Assembly (NCBI GenBank): GCA_964521025.1
Contig: CAZFPK010000001.1
Location: forward strand, 94,652 to 158,651
Source of the DNA: DRTC01 sp964521025
GTDB lineage: Bacteria; Cloacimonadota; Cloacimonadia; Cloacimonadales; TCS61
Direction: 5' to 3'
DNA: 64,000 nt
Each line of letters opens with the position of its first letter. Position 1 is the stretch's first letter. Shown one piece after another: positions 1-10,000 of this stretch. A program made the position numbers and the translations under genes. The notes beneath the pieces were generated by a model. The model made no database searches. It was not told the origin of the DNA and saw only the letters and a program-made list of their open reading frames with translations.

Positions 1-1
1 C

Positions 2-319
2 CAGATGCAGAATGCTAACATTATCATCGGTTATGTTGATGTGAACGGAATGGTGAATATCAGGGATGACTGGGGCATTTCCGCAACATCTCATGCATCC
101 GATACTTCTTTGGGAGGAACTGATAATGTGATGGAACCTGCTGGTGAAGAAGGCGGAGCATCGACTATGATCAGTTTCAAAATTCCTTTGAATTCCGGAG
201 ATCAATACGATCGCGTCCTGGTTACTGGAAATACTTATACGATCATACTTGCCTACGGTTCAGTAGATAATTTCACAAGTTTTCATACATTAGCAACTTT
301 TACGGAGATTGAGTTGTAA
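2..319 (+). CDS. DOMON-domain protein, C-terminal part (5' end outside window)
   Basis: The reading frame is open to the left edge, so the gene begins outside the window and the ATG at 5 is probably internal. The visible 105 residues match the second half of a DOMON domain, a beta-sandwich of the heme/sugar-binding superfamily: IIIGYVDVNG, an IRDDWG turn, then LGGTDNVME, a GD-YDR segment and ILAYGSVDNFTSFH. Such proteins are usually exported. Ligand and partner cannot be told from this fragment. A decayed second copy of the same domain end lies at 531-734, so a local duplication is likely. Family call is firm; function is open. Confidence 0.75.
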   Translation, partial: QMQNANIIIGYVDVNGMVNIRDDWGISATSHASDTSLGGTDNVMEPAGEEGGASTMISFKIPLNSGDQYDRVLVTGNTYTIILAYGSVDNFTSFHTLATFTEIEL

Positions 320-330
320 TAATAAAATTT

Positions 331-433
331 GTCATTCTGAGGTTTCTTATAAAAGAATTCTAACGAAGAATCTACGGCGAGATAATAATACACAATTGCA
401 GATTCCTCGAAAGAAATAGTAAGAGATCTCGGA
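331..433. repeat. Intergenic palindromic element with GTCATTC/GAATTAC ends
   Basis: The element starts GTCATTCTGAG and ends CTCGGAATTAC; the ends are imperfect inverse complements. Inside are related GAAGAATCT and AGATTCCTCG pieces, so the whole roughly 100 bp can fold back on itself. Related sequence lies near 47,083 and 56,842. No gene is seen in 320-530. Confidence 0.55.
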
Positions 434-498
434 ATTACAACAATGCTAACCTGAATGAAAATGAAATTCTTAAATTTTTTTTTGTTTTAGTAATGTTC

Positions 499-558
499 TA
501 ACATTTCCCACTTCGTTTTCGATCGGTTAGATGATTGAAAACGAAGTGGGAAATGTTA
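499..558. repeat. Long inverted repeat, 22-bp perfect arms
   Basis: Arm 499-520 is the exact reverse complement of 537-558; after one G-T pair three more bases pair inside, leaving a small loop. The right arm is also the first part of the DOMON remnant. No T-tract follows, so it does not look like a simple terminator. Confidence 0.8.
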
Positions 559-734
559 ATAATACTTTTAATAGAATTCTATTGGAAGGTAATACTTATT
601 CAGTAATTCTTGCTTACTGCTCGAGCGATGATTTTGATTCAATTCAACAAGTAAAAGAAAATATAAGCATTGAATTAAAACCTGGTTTTTTGCAGCAAAA
701 TCCGGATTTTTTTCCTTTACCAGATTTTGTTTGA
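531..734 (+). pseudogene. Decayed DOMON-domain fragment
   Basis: An open frame of 67 codons contains a stretch from about residue 10 to 49 (RILLEGNTYSVILAY, then SSDDFDSI and SIEL) that lines up with the end of the DOMON gene at 2-319 (RVLVTGNTYTIILAY, SVDNFTSF, EIEL). The first two thirds of the domain are missing, and the last 18 residues (PGFLQQNPDFF...) are unrelated. No ribosome binding site is apparent and the front overlaps the inverted repeat at 499-558. Best read as the tail of a duplicated DOMON gene left after rearrangement. Confidence 0.6.
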
Positions 735-777
735 CAATAATTAGACATCTTTCATTTCCTCCTTCGAGGTTTAATGA

Positions 778-1356
778 ATGAAGCAGATTAGTAGCATTAT
801 TATCATTTTTATCCATCTTATTTTTATAAAGACTTACTCATCTGAAATATCCATTCCTTTTGGATCCAACATCCTTCCTAATGGAAAGTTTTCAAAAAAC
901 GAATGGACCGACGCTGATTCCTGTCTTTTAGGAGATTCCATTAAATTCTGCCTTAAGCTAGATGAGGAATTTGTTTATCTCGCTTTGAAGTTCCTTCAAG
1001 AAAAACATACCGGAATCGATCTCTATCTTGCTGATTCTGAAACTAACTTGAAAAACCTGCATATTTCATCGGCGCTTGGAGAAAGGAATTTCAAAGATAA
1101 TAAGTGGGAAAAATTTGTTTGGGGGGAGAATATCTTCTGCATGGGAAATAGCATTGGATCTGTTTTTGCAGATGGGAAAATGACATATCTCGATCCGGAT
1201 GGATTTGAATTTCAGATTGACAAAACAATGTTTAAGAGAAAAACTTGGTTTTTGAGAATTCATTTGAAAAGACCGGAATATATTTTCCCGATCAGTACTG
1301 AAAATAATAATATTGAGAATTGGTTTTGGATAAATTTGGAGAAGGCAATTGAATAG
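778..1356 (+). CDS. Secreted CBM9/DOMON-like small protein
   Basis: This 192-residue protein has an N-terminal signal peptide (hydrophobic SSIIIIFIHLIFI, cleavage probably near residue 22). The mature part has features of the CBM9/DOMON-like beta-sandwich: LPNGKFSKNEWTDA near the start, paired strands such as FVYLALKF, and a central FEFQIDKTMF. The same opening motif (DGKIS.NEW) occurs in the DUF5916 proteins at 16.1-17.7 kb. It probably binds a ligand in the periplasm or at the surface; no catalytic motif is seen. Its stop overlaps the TTG start of the next gene by 8 bp, suggesting co-transcription. Confidence 0.6.
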   Translation: MKQISSIIIIFIHLIFIKTYSSEISIPFGSNILPNGKFSKNEWTDADSCLLGDSIKFCLKLDEEFVYLALKFLQEKHTGIDLYLADSETNLKNLHISSALGERNFKDNKWEKFVWGENIFCMGNSIGSVFADGKMTYLDPDGFEFQIDKTMFKRKTWFLRIHLKRPEYIFPISTENNNIENWFWINLEKAIE

Positions 1357-1816
1357 AAAAGAACAAGTCATAAACACATATTCTCAGGGTTTTAATTGTA
1401 CTCAATCGGTTCTTTCCGTATTTTCGGAAAGATTCGGGATAGATTTGTCCGCTGCTCTGAAAATAGGTAGTGCATTCGGCGGAGGTTATGCCCAAACAGG
1501 AAAGATCTGCGGCGTCATAACAGGAGCATTAATGGTTTTAGGTTTGAAATATCCCAGACTCGCACCGGAAAACGAAGAGCAGAAAGAAAGGATTTATAAT
1601 CTCGCAGCCGATTTTATCGAAAATTTCCAGCAGAGAAATAAAAATTATACTTTTTGCCGTGATTTATTGGAATATGATGTCAGCACCGAAGAAGGAAGAT
1701 TATCGGCAAAAGAAAATAACGCACGAAAAAAGTGTGAGAAATATGTTCAGGATGCAGTTGAAATTTTAGAAGAGATGTTTTTTCGGGGTTATAATGAGTT
1801 TAATTATCGGAAATGA
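1349..1816 (+). CDS. C_GCAxxG_C_C family redox-type protein
   Basis: The 155 residues carry the cysteine pattern of the C_GCAxxG_C_C family: FNCTQSVL near residue 17, a glycine-rich GSAFGGGYAQTGKICGVITGALMVLG around residues 44-68, a later TFCRD and a final RKKCEKY. These small cytoplasmic proteins are thought to be redox or metal-binding and often sit beside oxidoreductases; the biochemical role is unknown. The start is a TTG at 1349, chosen because GGAGAAGG lies 5 bp upstream and the frame overlaps the preceding stop. The following hydrolase gene overlaps its 3' end by 23 bp, so the three genes look like one operon. Confidence 0.85.
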   Translation: MNRKEQVINTYSQGFNCTQSVLSVFSERFGIDLSAALKIGSAFGGGYAQTGKICGVITGALMVLGLKYPRLAPENEEQKERIYNLAADFIENFQQRNKNYTFCRDLLEYDVSTEEGRLSAKENNARKKCEKYVQDAVEILEEMFFRGYNEFNYRK

Positions 1817-2441
1817 ATCTTTCACTCCAACCAGGATTTTCTGTATCGGTAGAAATTATGTCGAACATGCAAAAGAACTGGAAAATAAAATTCCAACCAA
1901 ACCGGTGATTTTTATGAAACCTTTTACCAGTCTTGTTCCGGATGGATGCAAAATCCAATATCCAAAACATGGGAAAGACCTGCATTATGAAGCGGAACTT
2001 GTTGTTGTGGTCGGAAAAGAAGGTCAACCATCAAGTCTTGATCAGGTTATATCGTTTATCAAAGGAATTTCTATAGGACTCGATCTGACTTTGCGAGACA
2101 TTCAAAATGATCTGAAGAAAAAAGGACTTCCCTGGGAAGTCTCCAAGTCTTTTGAGCAAAGTGCTGCTGTCGGTTTATTTGTTCAGGTTTCGCAAAATGA
2201 AGATTTAGAAAAAATCGAATTCAAATGTTTCGTAAATAGAAAATTAAGACAAATTGGAAATTCCAAAAATATGATCTTTCCAATAAAAAAAATCGTTTTT
2301 GAAATATCAAGAATCTGGAATCTCCTTCCTGGTGATTTGATCTATACCGGGACACCGAAAGGAGTCGGTTCTTTAAATAATGGAGATGTTATAACGGTTG
2401 AAAGTGAACTAATCGGTTCGTTTAATTGGAAAATAATATAA
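1794..2441 (+). CDS. Fumarylacetoacetate hydrolase-family protein (FAHD1-like)
   Basis: At 215 residues this matches the single-domain FAHD1-type branch (acylpyruvate hydrolase/oxaloacetate decarboxylase) of the FAA hydrolase family. Visible motifs are GRNYVEHAKE at residues 19-28, the metal ligands in HYEAELVVV (E66, E68) and GLDLTLRD (D97), K118 in WEVSKSF, and YTGTPKGVG near the end. It should be a cytoplasmic Mg/Mn-dependent enzyme cleaving a beta-keto acid; the exact substrate is not readable. It overlaps the upstream C_GCAxxG_C_C gene by 23 bp, so translation is probably coupled. Confidence 0.88.
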   Translation: MSLIIGNESFTPTRIFCIGRNYVEHAKELENKIPTKPVIFMKPFTSLVPDGCKIQYPKHGKDLHYEAELVVVVGKEGQPSSLDQVISFIKGISIGLDLTLRDIQNDLKKKGLPWEVSKSFEQSAAVGLFVQVSQNEDLEKIEFKCFVNRKLRQIGNSKNMIFPIKKIVFEISRIWNLLPGDLIYTGTPKGVGSLNNGDVITVESELIGSFNWKII

Positions 2442-2476
2442 AAATTTGAGTTTTTTTTTAGAAAAAAGGAGTAAGA

Positions 2477-3265
2477 ATGAATAAAGAAGTGAACATTTTA
2501 GCTATTATCGGCAGTCCGCGCAAAGGTAATACTTATAAAATCTGTCAATCATTCGAGGATAAAGTTACAAAAATAGATCCTACTATTTCGATCGAATATC
2601 TTTTTCTCAAAGATAAAAATATCAAGATATGTCGCGGATGTCATGTTTGTCTGTTGAAAGGGGGAGAATTTTGTCCCCTCAAAGATGATATTCCCGAGAT
2701 AATCAACCTGTTAAAAGAAGTAGATGGTTTTATCGTTACATCTCCGGGTTACAGTCAGCATGTTCCGGCAATTATGAAAAATTTCATCGACCGGCTGACC
2801 TATATTTGTCATACTCCCTTATTTCATGAAAAAATCGCAGTAACTCTGGCAACTGTAGCCGGCATGGGATTAAAACCGACTCTGAAGTACATCTCTCTTA
2901 TTACATCCTGCTGGGGAACACAAGTGATCGGAAGTCTGGGAGTAATGATGGATTACCTGGATAATGTTCCGAAATATAGAACAAAGACCGAGAAAGAATT
3001 GGAAACTCTCGCGCGGAAATTCTGTCGGCAATTAAGATCTGAGAAAAAACCTGTTCCAACCTTGAACGATATGATCGTCTTCGTTTCTTTACGAGAGGAG
3101 ACCAGGTTCAGTCCGCTATTTTACAAATATTGGAAAGATATGGGCTGGACAAAGATGGATTACTACTACAAAGTGCGGATTAATCCTTTGAAGTTACTAT
3201 TTGCCAGGTTGATGGGATATTTTATCAAAAAGGAAATGGAAAAAGTATTGCAGGTTAAATCTTGA
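2477..3265 (+). CDS. NADPH-dependent FMN reductase / flavodoxin-fold protein
   Basis: The N-terminal half is a flavodoxin-like fold: LAIIGSPRKGNTYKI supplies the FMN phosphate loop, CRGCHVCLLKGGEFCPLKDD is the cysteine segment typical of iron-sulfur-flavoprotein-like reductases, and VTSPGYSQHVPAIMKNFIDR is the second FMN-contact region. At 262 residues it is longer than the usual 180-200; the extra C-terminal 70 residues (YYYKVRINPLKLLFARLMGY) look amphipathic and may touch membrane. A clear AAGGAG precedes the ATG. It likely moves electrons from NAD(P)H to a small acceptor or protein. It follows the FAA hydrolase by 35 bp. Confidence 0.85.
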   Translation: MNKEVNILAIIGSPRKGNTYKICQSFEDKVTKIDPTISIEYLFLKDKNIKICRGCHVCLLKGGEFCPLKDDIPEIINLLKEVDGFIVTSPGYSQHVPAIMKNFIDRLTYICHTPLFHEKIAVTLATVAGMGLKPTLKYISLITSCWGTQVIGSLGVMMDYLDNVPKYRTKTEKELETLARKFCRQLRSEKKPVPTLNDMIVFVSLREETRFSPLFYKYWKDMGWTKMDYYYKVRINPLKLLFARLMGYFIKKEMEKVLQVKS

Positions 3266-3288
3266 TTTTATTTTTGTAAGAGATTTTA

Positions 3289-3810
3289 TTATTGGATAGT
3301 AAGAGATCCATTCCTTTTATCAGGATCATCAGCACCAGCGATCGTATTACCGTTTTCATCGATCAAACTGATATTCTGAAATTCAAGAGTACTCGTTCCG
3401 CTGCTATCTGCTGTTAATTCATAAGTAAATAAAGTATCACTTCCTGTTTCGTTGACATCGCTTATATAAAAAATAGCAACATTTAAAATTCCGGATTCTC
3501 CTATGATTAATTTCTGAGTCTCTCCTGTCCAGAAACTACCAACTTCAACAGAATCTTCTTCAGGACTCTTTATTAATGTGCTGTCAAAAACAATCTCCAT
3601 CGACATACCATGAAGGTCTGGAGCATTTTCGCCGGCATTTTCGATCAAGACGGAAAATTCCGCTGTATCTCCTATAGCAATTATTAGAGAATCAGGTTCC
3701 ATTTTTAAGATCAAGTTATCGTCTGGAGGTGGAACAGGTGGATCATCTTTAGAACAAGAAAATATCCCACTAAAAATAATCACTGTTAAAAACAAAAAAA
3801 ATCTATTCAT
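3289..3810 (-). CDS. Cohesin-like-domain lipoprotein
   Basis: A 173-residue lipoprotein: the signal sequence ends in GIFSCSK, a lipobox with the cysteine at about residue 19, followed by a proline-rich linker. The rest resembles a cohesin-type beta-sandwich, with IAIGDTAEFSVLIENAG, DLHGMSMEIVFDSTLI, a GSDTLFTYELTADSSGTSTLEFQNISLID stretch and a final GSLTIQ strand. No dockerin-bearing partner is visible in the window. It lies downstream of the giant subtilase on the same strand, but a terminator separates them, so it is likely transcribed alone. Confidence 0.7.
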   Translation of the reverse strand: MNRFFLFLTVIIFSGIFSCSKDDPPVPPPDDNLILKMEPDSLIIAIGDTAEFSVLIENAGENAPDLHGMSMEIVFDSTLIKSPEEDSVEVGSFWTGETQKLIIGESGILNVAIFYISDVNETGSDTLFTYELTADSSGTSTLEFQNISLIDENGNTIAGADDPDKRNGSLTIQ

Positions 3811-3958
3811 AAAATCCTTCTTCTTTATTTTATTTTCTATTTTTTAAATATTTTTCAGTAATTTTATGTCAATGAATTTATAGAGTATTTCAAAACTTAT
3901 TTCACATTCAGAGGTAAATAAGAGATGCAGCAGCAGGTATAGAAATTTTGAGATACAA

Positions 3959-3992
3959 AAAATGCCATCCTTCATAAAAAGGATGGCATTTT
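3959..3992 (-). terminator. Rho-independent terminator of the subtilase gene
   Basis: Perfect 14-bp arms (AAAATGCCATCCTT and its complement) enclose a 6-base loop, and the minus-strand transcript runs into a U-tract. It lies 24 bp past the stop of the 2302-residue protein. Confidence 0.85.
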
Positions 3993-4015
3993 ATCATTCA
4001 GGATACGATCCTGTT

Positions 4016-7000
4016 CTACTTCTTTCTTTCTTTTACTTCTTCATTCCCTAAAATCAAGGTCGGAACACAATTCCTGACAGCTGTAACCTGGTAGAACAAT
4101 TTTGCTCCTGCAGGTTCGGAATAACTCGTAACCGGTGAAGTATCGGGAATTACTCCACTAAAATCATAAGGATCGGAAGATTTGTAGATGTTGAAGTAAT
4201 CCACCGTTGTGGGATATGTCCAACTCAGCTCGATATTACCAGCATTTTCCTGGATTGTCAGATCATCGATTGCAGGAAGAGCATTCCAGGTAATAGCATC
4301 CGGTCCCCAGATATTATTACCTTCATCCAATTCTAAAATATCTTCTTCCGTATCGACCTGAACATAAGAATCCCAGGATTCCGCAACATCATAAATAATA
4401 TCGAATTCAACCTCCACAAAGTTACCGGCAGGAACACCAACATCGATCCATTCATACTGATCTCCAATATCATAGAGAGATGGCGGAGCTCCGGGATCGT
4501 AATAAATATCGACATAAAATCCATCACCAGCAGGAATATCGATATTTCCATTATTATAAACTGTAATGGTCGCAGTTATTTCATCACAGACATAAGGATT
4601 CGCGTCGGTCCAGACGACATTGGTGATTTCTAAATCCGGTCCGAATCCATCCCAGTGAATTCTTTCAAAAGCATCATCTTCATACACTGGACCTGCAAAA
4701 TCTCCGGTTGCATTGGTGAAGGTTACTTCTCCTTGATCGAAGGATTTCATCACATTACTTGCTCCTCCCCAGGTATTGGTCGGGAAAGAGACATTGTCCG
4801 CAGTAAAGGTCTGGCCATTATCGATGCGCAGGAGAGTTCCACCGGGTTCTCCGTTTTGGAAAGTACAATTATTGAATGAATCCGTAGCATCGACAATTGC
4901 TCCATTCTTGATGTAAACTCCATTTAAGGACATATATTGAAAAATCCCGAAATCAGCAATGATTGTTCCGCCACTTTCAATATTCAGATCGTAATAATCC
5001 GAATGATGAGTTAAGATGGCTTCATTTCCGGCTGAACCGTTTAATTCCAATGTCCCACCATTATTAACAGTGAGAACATCTCCACCGCCAACTTCCAACC
5101 AGGCATTGTCATCGATAGAAAGGATTCCTCCATCATTTATGGTTACATCTCCGGTACATCTGAAGTAATGACCATTCAGATCGAGTGTTCCTTCATCGAT
5201 GATGAGAGAAGCATTAGCTGAAGATACTACATCGGTTAATAAAGTAACCTGCATACTTCTGGAGTTTTCGTTTTCTCTAAATTCTGTTCCCGTAATTTTT
5301 TCTTTGTTGGAGTCAGATGAAATTATTCTGCTAACAGTTTTATCGATCAGGACATCATGAAAACTACCATCTGTTGTCGGAGGATCGAAGGTAACATCTT
5401 GATCAGCAGTACCTTTGAAAACAATTGTATTGTAGGTTGTATCTCCAATCCAACCAGCTCCTGCTGCCACAGTGAAATCTCCTTGAACATAATGCGTTAG
5501 ATAAGGTGTATTATCTTGCCATGAGCCATCATTGATCGTCAAGTCATCATAAACCTGAACATTGTCCCAGGATCTAAAATTTCCACCGGAATTATCGATT
5601 ACCAGGTCATAAAAATCCTCTTGAGCACAACCGGTAGTAAGGAACTGATCAGCAGCACCATCGAAAGTAACGGTCGAAGTTCCGGGGTTAAATCCGATAT
5701 AGGAATCATAAGTGATATTATTATTAGTCCAGTCACCTCCAACTGAAATATTCAATCCTGTACCATAGTAAGCACTCAAGCCGGCATCGAGGGCAATAGT
5801 CAAATCATTGCCGATATGCAAGGTCGAACCGATATTCATATCCAAAGTGCGGTTAAGTATATTCAAATCATTGGTAACATTAACTGTCCGGTAAGATTGA
5901 ATTTCCACGGCTTCGACATGCGGGATGGTCTTATCTACAATTAGATTATAAAAAGTTTCATCAGTTTCTATATCAGAAAAGTCACCACCAAAGAAAGTAA
6001 CGGTTTGTGTTCCTTCCAGAAATCCTAAATCTCCTACATTGTTGGTCCAATCTCCACCGACATCAATATCATGACCATTTGTATCAAGAGAACCAGCATC
6101 TATAATTAAATCATTCTGAACGATCAGGTCATTATGTACATTGAACTCATTTGATCCATTGACCAACATGTTATAAAGATAATTCCCATTTGAACAATGA
6201 ATATATGTTAGTTCGATAAGTGCAGTGAATTCCATTGTTCCACCTGAAGGCTGGAATGTATTAAGTTCGTCAGCGAAAAATGTTCCACCGGTCCTGATAA
6301 TTCCACCACTGATATTATCGATAAAAGAACTCTCAATGGCAATATGATTATTAGTTATCTCAAGCAAACCATCGCTTAAGTTTAATTCCCCGTAAAAATA
6401 TTGCCAACCTCTAGATAACGGACCATCGCTGATAAATGTTCCGCTATCGATCGTCAAAATACCTGTGGCGGCAAGTTCAAACTCTCCGTGAATAAGAACA
6501 TCTCCTCCATCGATATTCAGTTCTCCATTTAGGGTGAAATCAGAGTTGTTGGTCATTGTTCCACCGACATCCTCAAGATACATTGTTCCTGTATCTTCGA
6601 TATCAAGAGTTCCTTCGATCAGCAGGTCACTTGTTTCAACCTGGAAAACATCATCTGCGGTAACTGTCATATCACCGGCAACGCGCATAGTCTCAGTGCT
6701 GGAAGAATGGATCCAGGTTGCCATCGAGGGCATATCGATAGTAAGATCACCAAATTCAGCATTAGAGTCCATACAATAGATGAATTGACTATCCGATCCA
6801 TCAAAATAAACGGTATTTCCTGTTCCAAGTTGAGCATTTGTACCGTCATTAAATGTCCAGTCTCCGGAAACGAATATCTTGCCATCTGTCACAATATCGG
6901 AAGACCCTGATTCCCAGACAATATCATTCACAATCAAAGTATCTTCAGGAAAAGACATATCCAGGATGTCCGAAATTGTCATTAGTTCATCGACGATGAC

Positions 7001-10000
7001 ATTATATGTAACAAGTCTTAATCTACCTGCCACGATATTCATATTGTTGCAGTAGATGGTTGGTGCTGTACTTTCAGGACGCACCCAGGATGCAGCTGAA
7101 TTGATCACGATATCATTGAAATAGTCATTTTCTTCGACAACTTGAACTGCACCAGGTGTTGTACCATTGAATGTAACTATAGAATTGGAACCTGCATCGA
7201 ATCCTCCACTTGTATTAGAATCAAACCAATCTTCAACTACAGAAATATTTATTGTACCCGAATCATTAGCATTTAGAGTTGCACCATTACTAATATTTAA
7301 CTCATTGCCTATCGAAATGTTGGTTGGATTATTCAGTTCCATAGTTCCATCATAAAGTCTTAAATTATTGAGTATGGAAATATCCACTCCGTCATCATCT
7401 CCGGAACCGGTTTCGAGTCCCATATAACCAGCATAAGTTTTATCCAAATGAAGATCATAAAAAGTCTCATTGGTGAGAATATCGGCAGCATTTGCTCCAT
7501 CGAACACAACTTTTTGAGTTCCTTCGATGAATCCGGCATCTCCGACATTGTTTTCCCAATCTCCGGCTACATACAGGTCGAAACCATTAGTATCAAAAAT
7601 TCCGGCATCGATCACAAAATCTCCATTAATATCAAGATCGGTTGTCGCTGTAATTGTGTTTGCTCTTTCTCTTCGAGTGATGGTACCGTCTCTTTCTACA
7701 ACTTCGATATACTGTTGTCTGGCATCTTCATTTCCTGATCGAGCAGATTTATTAATATGGATATCAAAGAAATTACTTCCTGCTCCCATACTCATATTTC
7801 CGTCGGTTGTGCCGTAACATTCGATCGTTCCTCCGGTTGGATTGAAGTTCGTGATATTTCCCCTGAATCCTTCCGCGGTTCTGATCGTTCCTCCGGAAAT
7901 AATATCGGTCAAAGTATTTCCATTGTCTTGGAGGTAAATTCCCTGATTGATGAAATCCAGAATTCCTCCATTCATAGTTATGGAAGCATCATTCGTATAT
8001 GCCCAATAACTATCTAAAGAACCTCCATAAACATTGATTGTTCCTCCACCTGTAAAAGTTAAACTTCCTTCCAGATCGATCCACGAACTTCCATCCTGGT
8101 GTAGATTTATCGTTCCACTGGTATTTACATAATAGCTGCCATAAAGTCCATTATCAGCCAGATCGTTGGCAGTAAATGTTCCGGACAACACATCGAGAGC
8201 ACCGCTGGTCCAATCATAAGAAGCACATGTTACGGTTGTTCCATTCAGCCTGAAAGCAGCGGATGGCTTATCTATCTCCAGGATATTGAATGTTTCGTTC
8301 GAGCAATATTGATGTCCGTCGCTGCCGTTAAAGATGACAGTTCCCGCACCTTCAACAAAACCACCGGCTCCGACATTATTCGTCCAGTCTCCACCTAACT
8401 CTATCTGATAATCGTTTGTTACTAAAGCGCCGCTTTCGATCAAGAGATCATTATTCACATTTAGATTATCACTCAAGGAAGTATTTCCACTGGAACTGAT
8501 GGTCAGGTTATTAAAATGATCACCGGCATTTGATGTTATGGAATGAGATGTTCCGTCAAAAACAAAAGTTCCGTATTCAAAATTAAAATGATTATTGTTA
8601 TAGAAATATCCTTGCAGGACAATCGAATAATGGGAATAACTGTTAAATTTTGCATTCGGATGGATATATAGATCTTCATGAATATTCAGGGTTTCATCGG
8701 ATAATCCACTGACTGCTATATATGAACCTCCGGTTTTGTAACTTCCCAGATCGTTGAAGTAACAGTTTTCTTCGTAACTACGGATATATTTATTATCACT
8801 TCCTGCAAAATCAACAATACCGTCATCTAAATGAACATTTGCACCACTCCTGAAATCCCAGTTTCCATAGACCCAAATAACTGCATTAGCTGAAATATCT
8901 GCAGTAGAGCCCGATTCCCAGATAACATCCTCATAAGCATAGAGCACTCCGGCAGCATCGTTCATTTCCAATTCACCCAGGATTGTAAAATCACCATTTA
9001 TCTCAAGAGTCTGGTCTCTTATTTCCAAAGCTGCTCCGGCTTCGATTTTCAGAGTATTACATTCTTCATCATAGATATCGACTCTTGGTGGATAATAACC
9101 ATTAGAAGTGATGAGAACATCTTCAGCAGGAAGAGGAATATGACCGAATGACCAGTTATTATCATTATGCCAGTAATAATTGTACGCTCCGGTCCAGGTA
9201 TTGATTTCATGACTTTCCATACCTGAAACAATGAGAGAATAATCCTGTCCCGGTGCGATATTTCCTTCGTGTGAGATTTGAACTCTATAATAACCGGCAG
9301 CCGGATTATCGATAAATACCTGCTCCACATTATCAATATCATTATCGCTATTTTGAGTAGCAGCGTTGGCAGGATTAGCAGGATCACACTGCCAGGGATA
9401 ATAAGTAGTGGTCGGATATATTGAAAATATCCTCAAATCGAGATCATTTACCAGCATAACATCGTTCGGATCAACAGCAGCAGCTGGTGGAGTTCCGGCA
9501 GGATCTGTCCAGCAGATAGTAACATTGATATCTTCTGTTCCATCACAGTAATAATGATATTCTTCGGTTTCTCCATTGCTTAAATTATTTTCATCGATAA
9601 GAGCACTCAAGGTATTATCCGCTGTAATTAAATCTACCGCTTCTTCGGAATTCATCAGCCCCCAACCGAACATGTAATCAGGACCATCGTTAGGACCGGC
9701 TTCGTCGGCAGTATTAATGATAAGTCCTTTCAAGGTTGCGGCGAGCATATAATCACCATTAAGGTTTTCATAATACTCCTGCAGGAGAGCAGCTGAACCG
9801 GCAGCAGCAGGAGAGGACATGGAAGTTCCTCCAACCCATTGATAATCGGTATTATTGTCATCATCAGTGGAGTATAACCAATCACCATCTGCCACAATAT
9901 CAGGTTTGATACGACCGTCATCACAAGGTCCCCAACTGGTGAAATCACTGGCAACAACATCTCCCGGAGCAGTCCAACCTCCGGGAATTTGTTCGACTGA

